This document shows positions 1-5,968 of a stretch of 5,969 bases of DNA, piece after piece; position 1 is the first letter of the stretch, and each line of letters opens with the position of its first letter. This DNA is from Armatimonadota bacterium (GTDB lineage Bacteria > Armatimonadota > Zipacnadia > Zipacnadales > VGFC01), in assembly GCA_016869015.1 (NCBI GenBank), contig VGFB01000267.1, positions 1-5,969 of the forward strand. The letters are read 5' to 3'. A program made the translations under genes and the position numbers. The notes beneath the pieces were generated by a model. It searched no databases. It had not been told where the DNA came from and worked only from the letters and a program-made list of their open reading frames with translations.

Positions 1-519
1 GCGCACCCACGCGCGGTCCTGGGCGAGGGCGACCAGCATCGTCTCGGCGCCGATGATGCGCTGCAACCAGTCGTAGCCGATATGGGCGAAGTAGCACACG
101 AACAGCTCGCCCTGCCGCAGCGCGCGATTCAGGGCCAGTGCGCTGTCCCAGTCCACGCGCGCGTCGTTCCAGGCGAGGCGGTGCTTGTGCTCCTCCCACT
201 GCTCGGGCGAGTTGATGGCGAACTCGAGCATCTGTGGGATCGACTCGTGGTCGGTGAAGGTCTTCTGGACTGCGCCGAGGGCGCTGCGGGCGATGCGCCA
301 ACCTTCACCCTCCTCCAGAGTCTCCTCGGGGACCTGCAGCGAGATGTCCGGCCCCTGATGGGCGAACTCATAGCCGAAGTAGGAGGCGGGTGACTGATCC
401 GCGGGCAGCCCCTCGCGGTGCCAGCGAGCGACCGTGTGCGTCCAGGGGGAGTCTTGGATGGGTACACGGTCAGGCTCTTGGTGGTCCAGGGCCCGGCCGA
501 TGCGCTCGCGGGAGGTCAT
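1..519 (-). CDS. Uroporphyrinogen decarboxylase-family protein (methyltransferase-like), N-terminal part, cut by window edge
   Basis: This reading frame starts at ATG 519 and stays open for 173 codons to the window edge, so the C-terminal half is missing. The opening (MTSRERIGRALDHQEPDRVP) is the classic start of non-HemE UroD-family proteins, whose relatives include MtaA/CmuA-type corrinoid methyltransferases. Residues 86-115 (a KTFTDHES stretch, then SPEQWEEHKHRL) and 139-165 (FVCYFAHIGYDWLQRIIGAE) also match the usual early barrel layout. The HemE substrate motif RQAGRY is not present near the N-terminus, so a role in haem synthesis is unlikely. The product is probably a cytosolic TIM-barrel enzyme acting on a methylated or corrinoid-linked substrate, but the substrate cannot be read here and the Zn-binding C-terminal part is outside the window. 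The start lies 7 nt after the hydrolase stop codon, which suggests one transcript and translational coupling. Family call is firm; function is not. Confidence 0.88.
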   Translation of the reverse strand, partial: MTSRERIGRALDHQEPDRVPIQDSPWTHTVARWHREGLPADQSPASYFGYEFAHQGPDISLQVPEETLEEGEGWRIARSALGAVQKTFTDHESIPQMLEFAINSPEQWEEHKHRLAWNDARVDWDSALALNRALRQGELFVCYFAHIGYDWLQRIIGAETMLVALAQDRAWVR

Positions 520-526
520 GGCCGCG

Positions 527-2533
527 TTACCCCTCGGTGATCCAGTCCACGATCTGATCGAGGCTCGCGGGCTCGGCCTGCGCTCGGAGCCTGCGCGGCG
601 TGTCGGCCGCCTTGTACGCGTCCGAGGCGAACTCGGCGCTCGCGGCGGGCCCCGTGTTGTGGATCAGCAACCGGCTCGGCGCCCAGAGCGCCGCGGCGGT
701 CCGAAGGTCGCCGGCGCGGCGCAGCTGGGGCGTGTAGAGGCGCTTCAGGTACGCATCGTCCGAGGTTGCGTCGAAGCCCGCCATGTCCGCTGCGACCGCC
801 TGCACCTTGACCCCGGCTCCGGAGGCCAGCAGGCACCACAGTCCGGCCTCGCCCTGCCCCACCAGACTGATGGCGCCTCCGCCTGCTCGACTCGGCGCGT
901 AAAGCAGCGCCGCCACGATGTCCCGCACCCGCAGCGCCAGGTCGGAGCGGTTGTAGACATCGAAGAACTTCTCCTCCGGCCGCCGGTCCGAGTCGGAGGC
1001 GAGTTGGTTCTCGCCCACGAGGAACGGGTCGATGAGCAGCACCTGTCGCCCGCTGTCCACCAGCGCCCTCACCAGCGCCCCAGGCGCGTGCCCCGTCTCA
1101 TCGAGCAGTCCGTCCCGAGGGCTGTCGCCCGCAATCACCACCGTGGGCGTCTTCGCCTTGGGTTCCACCGGGGCCACCAAGGTCGCCGGAATGCGCAGGT
1201 CGGCGTCCGCGCCCGCCAGCGTGAACCGCTCGATGTAGTACGGCTCGATCGTCAGCACCACCTGGTCGACCTCGTGCGTCGCCATGCGCTCCGCCGGCAG
1301 GAGGTTCAGGGAATGCGCCAGGGCCGAGCCGTAGACCTCGCGGAAGGCCTTCAGCGACCTGGCGTCCTTCGGCCGATGCGCCTCCAACTGAGCCTCCGAG
1401 GCCTCGATGAGGTGCTGTGTCAGCTCCGCCGCGGTCCACGCGTCCTCCGGCAGCTCGCGATCCGCGAAAACCAGCAGGGCATCGTTCGTCTCGGGCTCGA
1501 AGGGCTGCTCCTTCAGAGCGTCGGCGTCCGTCTCGCCGAGCAGCCACCGGCCGAAGAAAGCGTACATCGCCTCGCGGCTGGCGAGGTTGTAGTTGTGCGG
1601 CGCGTCGATGTGCGCGCACTCGGTCTTCGCCTCTGCGTTGTACAGGGCGTAGACGCTCCTGACGTCGGGGTACTCCTCCTCCGGGGTGTGGCTGGTCCAG
1701 TCGCCGGTCGCGGAGATGAGGAGCAGCGGACGCGGGGCCATGAGCGCCGCGATCTCCGTGTTGAACGTATCGACCCGCAGGTTCGGCGAGTTCTCGCAGA
1801 GGCACCCGCCCTGCATGTACGCCGACACCATCACCGCAGGCACGGCCGCCGTGAGCCTCGGCTCGACCCCCATCAGCATGAAGGTCTGCGTTCCGCCCCC
1901 CGACTCGCCCGTGCAACCGACGCGGGCCGGATCGACCTCCGGCAAGCTCAGGATGAAGTCCATCGCGCGGAAGCTGTTCCAGAGCTGCAGGCCCATGAGG
2001 CTCTGGCCCCAGAGCGCCTCCCGCTGCCCGCCAAAGCCGTGGCTCACCGGCTTCGAGTCGTTATAGCCGACCATGTCGTAGGAGAAGACCACGTACCCCT
2101 GCCGCGCGAGGTTGATGCACCGGCCGGGCACCGAACCCAGCTCCTCGTGCGCGAGGCGCCCTGTCCCCCAATGCCCGTGGGGCGTGATGACCGCCGGAAA
2201 CGGCCCCGTCTTGCCCAGCGGCCGGTAGAGATTGCCGGTCACCAGGAAGCCCGGATAGCTGTAGAAGTAGACCTTCTCAACCGAGTAGCCCTCGCGCTCG
2301 ATCCGCCCGAAGATCTCCGGTCGCAGCTCGCACCGCTCGGGCAGAGGCCACAGGCCGGTGCTCACGAGGATGTGTCGCCGCAGGTACTCGGCCCAGGCCT
2401 CCCACGCCTCGCGTGTCGCGTAGCCCTTGAACTCATAGTGGGTGTTCAGGTCGCGCGTCTTGATGGTCCTCAGCTCCTCGGCCGCCGCGCCCGGCGCGGC
2501 CCATGTCATGTAGCACACCAGCAGGCAGAGCAC
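527..2533 (-). CDS. Exported alpha/beta hydrolase, acetyl-xylan-esterase/prolyl-oligopeptidase-like, with a degenerate second hydrolase domain
   Basis: This is a 668-residue protein ending at TAA 529-527. Residues 1-18 form a hydrophobic leader ending in an A-x-A site (AAA/EE), so export is likely. Domain 1 (about 85-335) is an alpha/beta hydrolase. It has an oxyanion-region TPHGH at 117-121, nucleophile elbow GESGGG with Ser211, acid Asp278 in the ATGDWT stretch and His313 in PHNYN. The QGGCLCEN stretch (241-248) before the Asp strand is a pattern I associate with large esterase-like hydrolases of planctomycete-type genomes. Residues 340-440 are a helical connector. Residues 445-668 look like a second alpha/beta fold, but the elbow reads GQGEAG (559-564), with Gly561 where Ser is expected. 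The likely role is hydrolysis of an ester, perhaps carbohydrate acetyl or uronoyl, outside the cytoplasm; the substrate is unknown. The GTG start at 2533 is the only standard one in this frame after the upstream stop at 2566-2564. A well-placed ATG (2550) lies out of frame. Confidence 0.88.
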   Translation of the reverse strand: MLCLLVCYMTWAAPGAAAEELRTIKTRDLNTHYEFKGYATREAWEAWAEYLRRHILVSTGLWPLPERCELRPEIFGRIEREGYSVEKVYFYSYPGFLVTGNLYRPLGKTGPFPAVITPHGHWGTGRLAHEELGSVPGRCINLARQGYVVFSYDMVGYNDSKPVSHGFGGQREALWGQSLMGLQLWNSFRAMDFILSLPEVDPARVGCTGESGGGTQTFMLMGVEPRLTAAVPAVMVSAYMQGGCLCENSPNLRVDTFNTEIAALMAPRPLLLISATGDWTSHTPEEEYPDVRSVYALYNAEAKTECAHIDAPHNYNLASREAMYAFFGRWLLGETDADALKEQPFEPETNDALLVFADRELPEDAWTAAELTQHLIEASEAQLEAHRPKDARSLKAFREVYGSALAHSLNLLPAERMATHEVDQVVLTIEPYYIERFTLAGADADLRIPATLVAPVEPKAKTPTVVIAGDSPRDGLLDETGHAPGALVRALVDSGRQVLLIDPFLVGENQLASDSDRRPEEKFFDVYNRSDLALRVRDIVAALLYAPSRAGGGAISLVGQGEAGLWCLLASGAGVKVQAVAADMAGFDATSDDAYLKRLYTPQLRRAGDLRTAAALWAPSRLLIHNTGPAASAEFASDAYKAADTPRRLRAQAEPASLDQIVDWITEG
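530..535 (-). promoter_or_regulatory. Ribosome binding site of the UroD-family gene, overlapping the end of the hydrolase gene
   Basis: GAGGGG on the minus strand lies 10 nt before ATG 519 and sits inside the last codons of the hydrolase gene. A ribosome finishing the hydrolase would terminate on this site, which favours translational coupling. The spacing is slightly long, so this is probable rather than certain. Confidence 0.5.
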
Positions 2534-2703
2534 TCCCCCGCCCCCTTCATGGTGCGGAATGGGTCATGCGGCGCGCTTTCCACGCCGCGCGACAACGGTC
2601 CTCGTCGGGCGTTCCGGGAGGCACGTCGGGATGGCGTCGGGAACCCGGGCTCCGGAGCCTCAAGCCCGAAGCAGGGCGGCAACTCCCGATGACCGATCGC
2701 GGC
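2534..2703 (-). other. Intergenic region upstream of the hydrolase gene
   Basis: This gap of 170 nt separates the lipoprotein stop codon from the hydrolase start. It holds three copies of the 7-mer CCCGACG on the minus strand (2641-2635, 2630-2624, 2609-2603), one exact GGAGTTGC octamer (2686-2679), and a perfect 12-bp palindrome GGCTCCGGAGCC (2648-2659). I see no convincing sigma-70 -35/-10 pair and no hairpin followed by a U tract. A promoter or operator for the hydrolase/UroD pair is plausible because of the gap length, but it is not shown by the sequence. Confidence 0.4.
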
Positions 2704-4644
2704 CTACGAGCCGCCTGCGGCGATCTCGACCTTGAGGCCCTCGAGCTCGCCGCGATGGGTCTCGGTCAGCTGCCAGAGCATGTCGTTCGCCGTGTTGGTC
2801 GCGTTGGCGGCCTCCGTCAACCGCCCCCCGTTGACGGCCTCGCGCGCGAGAACCAGCTCCGCCGCAACGGGCGCGACGTCGGCCCCGACGCGCTCGAGCG
2901 CTGCGTACGGCTCCTGGAGCAACCGAAGTCGGTCGCGGACCTGCGTCTCCAGCTGCGTGCGGGCCTCGGGCTCGGTGGGCTCCGCGGCCGGGACCTCCAG
3001 GGGCGGCAGGCCCGTCAACACGTCAGGCCGCCCGCCCTCAGGCGGCGGGACCATCAGGTCCGGCTGCCCCATCACGGCCGCCATCAGCCGGCCCAGCAGC
3101 CCCTGTACGAAGGTATCCCTCTGCTTCTCATACTCATCCTGCGGCATCCCCCGAGCCTCGTCCAGCGCCTTCGCGAGCACCTCGGAGATCCGCTTGAGGT
3201 CGAAGCCGGCGCCGGAGCCCAAGCCCGGTATCGGGAAGCCCCCCGGCCACTGCACGGCCGGGCCCGGTCCGGGACCGCCGGGACTTTCCCCGCCGGGACG
3301 TCGTCCGCCCGGCCCTCGGCCGCCAGGACCTTGCCAGGCCGCGCGCGGCTCTTCCCCTGGGGGCGCGATCTGCCCCGGCCGCAGACGGCCTTCCAGTTCG
3401 TTGCGTCGCTTCCCGATGGCGGCGATCTTCTGGGACGCGGCGGAGAGTATCTCGCGCATCTGCTCCTGGTTCTTCTCCCGCAGGGCGAGCCCGGCGTTCT
3501 CGAGGTCCTCCAGCACGCCCGCCAGCACGCCGGACTCCCGCTGCATGTTGCCCACCAGGAGCCCAAACACGTCGGGGAACACCCCGCCCGGTCCGCCGGC
3601 CATCCCAGGTCCCTGCGGCATCCCCATGCCCGGGCCGCCAGCCATGCCGGGGGGCATCGCCATGCCCGGCATCCCGCCCGGACGGCGCCCGCCCCCGCCA
3701 CCCGGAGGGCCTCCCGGTCCGCCGCGAGCCATGCGTGGCGGGCCGCTGGGGCGCCCGCCGCCGCCGGCCATCGCCTGCCGCACGACGTCGAACGCCTGCC
3801 GCAGGCTGGCAGCCGCCTTCTGTGCATTCCCCGCCCTGAGCTCGGCATCGGCGCGGTTCAGCAGACCCTCGACCTCGCGGGTGTCCAGCCCGGCGGCCTT
3901 CGCCCCGGCCAACATCTGACGCGACTGCGCGATCATGCCCGCGAGCTGGTCGGGAGAGGCGCCGGTAACATCCGGCAAGCCCGGCATTCCGCCGCGCTCG
4001 CCGCCCCCGCCGCGTGGCATGCCACCGGGCCCCATCCGCCCCGACCCGCCCGCTCCAGGGCCTCCCATCCCGAAATCCTGGCGAGCCTCTCGCAGCAAGG
4101 CCTCGACCTTCGCCTCGTCCCCGGCGGCAGCCGCCGCCAGGATCTTGGCACGGTGAGCCTCCCACTTCTCCGGCGCGACCTGCCGCGCCGCGGCGCTCAC
4201 CATCAGCGCCCGTCGAAACAGCTCTCGTCGCTGCTCGAAGAAGGGACGGGCGTCGTCGGGAAGCTCGCGGAGGGCCTTCTCCACATCAGCGTCGGAGACG
4301 GGCGCGCCTCCATCGGGCTGCCCGACACCCGGTAGGCCGGGAATCCCCGGCGCCCCCGGCATCCCCGGCATCGCGGCCGGGCCCCCCTGAGCGGCGGCCG
4401 TACGGCCCTCAGCGAGCCTGACTCGCGCCTCCGCGTACCGGCCCGAGCGCGCCTCCTCAACGGCCGAGGCAAAGGCGTGCGCTGCCTGAGGCGAGGCGAC
4501 CGGCAGGGCGGTGAGGGTCTGGCCGTAATCGCCGATGACGTCCACCATCGACTGCCGGTCCATGTACAGCTTGAAGGCGCCTCCGCAGGCGCCCAGGAGC
4601 AGCAGCACCGCCACCATCATGGCTAGCCCGCTGGCAGTTCTCAT
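2704..4644 (-). CDS. Predicted lipoprotein with helical hairpins separated by Gly/Pro/Met-rich collagen-like linkers; family not recognised
   Basis: I do not recognise this gene; it encodes 646 residues from ATG 4644. That start is preferred over an upstream in-frame TTG (4665) because AAAGAGG ends 6 nt before it and it gives a clean signal: a short basic N-terminus, a hydrophobic run (7-17), then lipobox LGAC with Cys20. Membrane-anchored lipoprotein is therefore the best prediction; an uncleaved N-terminal helix is the alternative. The body alternates charged, Ala/Leu-rich helical segments with four low-complexity linkers at about 87-115, 192-227, 293-355 and 425-480. Linker 1 contains tandem PG-x triplets; linker 3 is rich in Met. 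At least five helical segments share a TPR-like hairpin pattern (A-x-L, then GN/GD/GR turn, then A-xxx-L-xx-A) near residues 60-86, 167-191, 264-290, 385-411 and 598-624. No catalytic motif is visible. A scaffold or envelope-spacer role is a guess. The upstream neighbour is an LPS permease, 125 nt away. Confidence 0.83.
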   Translation of the reverse strand: MRTASGLAMMVAVLLLLGACGGAFKLYMDRQSMVDVIGDYGQTLTALPVASPQAAHAFASAVEEARSGRYAEARVRLAEGRTAAAQGGPAAMPGMPGAPGIPGLPGVGQPDGGAPVSDADVEKALRELPDDARPFFEQRRELFRRALMVSAAARQVAPEKWEAHRAKILAAAAAGDEAKVEALLREARQDFGMGGPGAGGSGRMGPGGMPRGGGGERGGMPGLPDVTGASPDQLAGMIAQSRQMLAGAKAAGLDTREVEGLLNRADAELRAGNAQKAAASLRQAFDVVRQAMAGGGGRPSGPPRMARGGPGGPPGGGGGRRPGGMPGMAMPPGMAGGPGMGMPQGPGMAGGPGGVFPDVFGLLVGNMQRESGVLAGVLEDLENAGLALREKNQEQMREILSAASQKIAAIGKRRNELEGRLRPGQIAPPGEEPRAAWQGPGGRGPGGRRPGGESPGGPGPGPAVQWPGGFPIPGLGSGAGFDLKRISEVLAKALDEARGMPQDEYEKQRDTFVQGLLGRLMAAVMGQPDLMVPPPEGGRPDVLTGLPPLEVPAAEPTEPEARTQLETQVRDRLRLLQEPYAALERVGADVAPVAAELVLAREAVNGGRLTEAANATNTANDMLWQLTETHRGELEGLKVEIAAGGS

Positions 4645-4650
4645 GCCTCG

Positions 4651-4657
4651 CCTCTTT
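4651..4657 (-). promoter_or_regulatory. Ribosome binding site that decides the lipoprotein start
   Basis: AAAGAGG on the minus strand, 6 nt before ATG 4644, is close to the Shine-Dalgarno consensus. It supports ATG 4644 over the longer TTG start at 4665, which would place MRRKRRG in front of the signal sequence and would have no comparable site. It lies next to the 12-nt stretch GAAGTTGCGGAG (4669-4658), which resembles the octamer repeats at the right end of the window. Confidence 0.6.
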
Positions 4658-4746
4658 CTCCGCAACTTCCGTCGCGCACCGTCTCAGCCGCTACATACGC
4701 ACCGACGCCCCAACCCGTCCCCAGGTTCAGCCCCGCGTCCGCCGAC

Positions 4747-4768
4747 GACCGGCCCTTCTCCGGCCGTC
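4747..4768 (-). other. Short GC-rich hairpin just after the permease stop codon
   Basis: On the minus strand GACGGCC (4768-4762) can pair with GGCCGGTC (4754-4747), giving seven base pairs with one bulged G and a 7-nt loop. It begins 2 nt after the permease TGA. No U tract follows, so it is not a classical intrinsic terminator; it could attenuate transcription, protect the mRNA 3' end, or be a chance product of GC-rich sequence. Confidence 0.3.
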
Positions 4769-4769
4769 C

Positions 4770-5846
4770 TCACCTCTCAGCCCGCCAGAGCATCACGAGC
4801 CCGACCGCGGCGAACAGCACGTTCTGCAGCCAGCCGGCCATCACGGGATGCAGCGTTCCGGCCAGCCCGAAAGCCAGCGTCCACGAACGCACCCCGTTGT
4901 AGAGGAAGACGATCAGGATCGCGACCAACAGCCCGCCAAAGGCGCCCCAGCGGGCGTAGCGAAACGCCAGCGGGGCGCCGATGAGCGCGAAGACGAAGCA
5001 GGCGGCGGGTATGGAGTACTTGAACTGCAGCTCCACTTCCAGCGACCGCGCGCTCTTCCCCGCCGATTCGAGCACCGCCACCTGGTCCCGCAGCTCCCGG
5101 GCGCTCATCTCAAAGGCCGAGCGCTTCTCGGCGTAGTAGTTCTGCAGGGCCGCCCACAGCTCGATCCTCCGCGTGTCAAACAGCTTCGGCGGACCCGGCC
5201 GATCCCACTCGTTGAAGCCCTGGCTGTGACCCTCGTGGAGCCACCAGACGCTCCCCTGCAGGTCCGCGTAGCGCGCCTGGGTGATCTCACGGAGGCGGCC
5301 GTCCTGGTCGAAGCTCCAGATCACCACGTTCTCCAGGAAGTTCGTGTCCGCGTTCATGTGCTGAACGTAGAAGACGCGTCCCTCCCGGTCGCGGAAGAAC
5401 TGGTTGTGCTCCTCCCGCAGAACGGGCTGGGTCATGCGGATCTGCTCCATCACCCGCCCGGCCGCATCGTTGGCGTCCGGCACGACCCACTCATTGAGCG
5501 CAAACGCGCCCACCGTCGCCAGCGCGCCGGCGAGCACAAACGGGAGGCAGAGCCGCAACAAGCTCACTCCGGCAGCGCGGATCGCCGTGACCTCGCCCTC
5601 ACGGGTCGCCCGGGCCATCGCCAACGAAACGGCCACCAGCGTCCCCACCGGCATCGCCCACACGAAGGCCCCAGGGCTGCGCAGCCACAGGTACTGGGCG
5701 ACCAGCACCGGCGGCGTGCGCGCGTTGAGGAGCGTCGAGCCGATCTGCCGCGCGATGTCCCCCAGCAGGATCACCGCGAAGGTGAACACGCCGATGAGGA
5801 AGGGGACGACGAGGTCGCTGAGCAGCAGGCGGTCGAAGAGGCGCAT
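4770..5846 (-). CDS. LptF/LptG-family permease of the LPS export system (YjgP/YjgQ)
   Basis: This complete 358-residue protein has the normal length for LptF/LptG, the two membrane subunits that with the LptB ATPase extract LPS from the inner membrane and pass it to the periplasmic Lpt bridge. The layout fits: hydrophobic helices near residues 12-32, 48-78 (one or two segments) and 98-120; a periplasmic, mostly beta jellyroll-like region at 121-272; and three further helices near 275-298, 302-320 and 334-354. The EGEVTAIRAAGVSL segment (83-96) matches the cytoplasmic coupling helix that contacts LptB, and KYSIPAACFVFALIGAPLAF (276-295) matches the conserved fourth helix. I cannot tell LptF from LptG by eye, so no symbol is given. 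Only one permease lies here; the partner and LptB must be elsewhere. The ATG at 5846 lacks an obvious Shine-Dalgarno sequence, and an inverted repeat ends 16 nt upstream. An upstream in-frame stop (5927-5925) limits extension. Confidence 0.93.
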   Translation of the reverse strand: MRLFDRLLLSDLVVPFLIGVFTFAVILLGDIARQIGSTLLNARTPPVLVAQYLWLRSPGAFVWAMPVGTLVAVSLAMARATREGEVTAIRAAGVSLLRLCLPFVLAGALATVGAFALNEWVVPDANDAAGRVMEQIRMTQPVLREEHNQFFRDREGRVFYVQHMNADTNFLENVVIWSFDQDGRLREITQARYADLQGSVWWLHEGHSQGFNEWDRPGPPKLFDTRRIELWAALQNYYAEKRSAFEMSARELRDQVAVLESAGKSARSLEVELQFKYSIPAACFVFALIGAPLAFRYARWGAFGGLLVAILIVFLYNGVRSWTLAFGLAGTLHPVMAGWLQNVLFAAVGLVMLWRAER

Positions 5847-5853
5847 GACGGCG

Positions 5854-5885
5854 GGAGTCGCAGAGTTGCGAAGTTCGGGAGACGG
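5854..5885 (+). repeat. Degenerate 8-bp tandem repeat array, four units, plus orientation
   Basis: Four consecutive octamers can be read on the plus strand: GGAGTCGC, AGAGTTGC, GAAGTTCG, GGAGACGG. Each resembles GGAGTTGC, with two to four differences in the most diverged units. The array lies 8 nt from the permease ATG, in non-coding sequence. It is the oppositely oriented relative of the array at 5929-5968. Confidence 0.6.
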
Positions 5886-5967
5886 CGAACGGCGCCTGGA
5901 CCGCGTCGAGATCGCCCGGGCCCTCTACTGTTCCCCGCAGCTCCGCAGCTCCCGGACTCCGCAACTC
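5863..5967 (-). promoter_or_regulatory. Inverted repeat (19-nt arms, 67-nt loop) in the leader of the permease gene
   Basis: The arms are 5949-5967 and 5863-5881. In a minus-strand transcript 17 of 19 positions form Watson-Crick pairs, one is a G-U wobble and one a C-A mismatch. The arms are parts of the two oppositely oriented octamer arrays. The downstream arm ends 16 nt before ATG 5846, where no Shine-Dalgarno sequence is seen, so folding could influence translation or transcription of the permease gene. Whether the transcript starts upstream of both arms is unknown, so the regulatory role is inference. Confidence 0.45.
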
Positions 5968-5968
5968 C
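5929..5968 (-). repeat. Degenerate 8-bp tandem repeat array, four to five units, minus orientation, probably continuing beyond the window
   Basis: Read on the minus strand from 5968, the units are GGAGTTGC, GGAGTCCG, GGAGCTGC, GGAGCTGC and a weaker GGGGAACA. The two middle copies are identical. The array runs to the window edge, so more units may follow. The unit length of 8 is not a multiple of 3, which agrees with non-coding sequence. Confidence 0.7.

Noticed and set aside
1..519. HemE, the uroporphyrinogen decarboxylase of haem synthesis
   Set aside because: The N-terminal RQAGRY substrate motif of HemE is missing and the opening matches the non-haem UroD-family branch.
2644..2660. Palindrome GGCTCCGGAGCC next to CCCGGG as a terminator or operator
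   Set aside because: It has no loop and no following U tract, and short palindromes are frequent at this GC content. It was only mentioned in the gap description.
434..2692. A 752-codon open frame on the plus strand, opposite the hydrolase gene
   Set aside because: Its product is Arg/Gly/Leu/Val-rich with no recognisable domain, while the minus strand here encodes a hydrolase with an intact triad. Long antisense open frames are common in GC-rich coding DNA because stop codons are rare.
2503..4335. A 610-codon open frame on the plus strand, overlapping the lipoprotein gene and the intergenic gap
   Set aside because: It crosses from the hydrolase start region through the gap into the antisense of the lipoprotein, has an Arg/Ala/Pro/His-rich product and no family signature. 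The minus-strand frame has a good start, ribosome site and lipobox.
4692..4697. TATGTA on the minus strand as a -10 promoter element for the lipoprotein gene
   Set aside because: The position, about 48 nt before the ATG, would be suitable, but the expected -35 region reads GGACGG, far from TTGACA, and no extended -10 is present. Too weak to list as a promoter.
5599..5964. A 121-codon minus-strand frame over the octamer-repeat leader and the start of the permease gene
   Set aside because: It runs through non-coding tandem repeats whose 8-nt unit shifts frame, and overlaps the conserved permease N-terminus in another frame.
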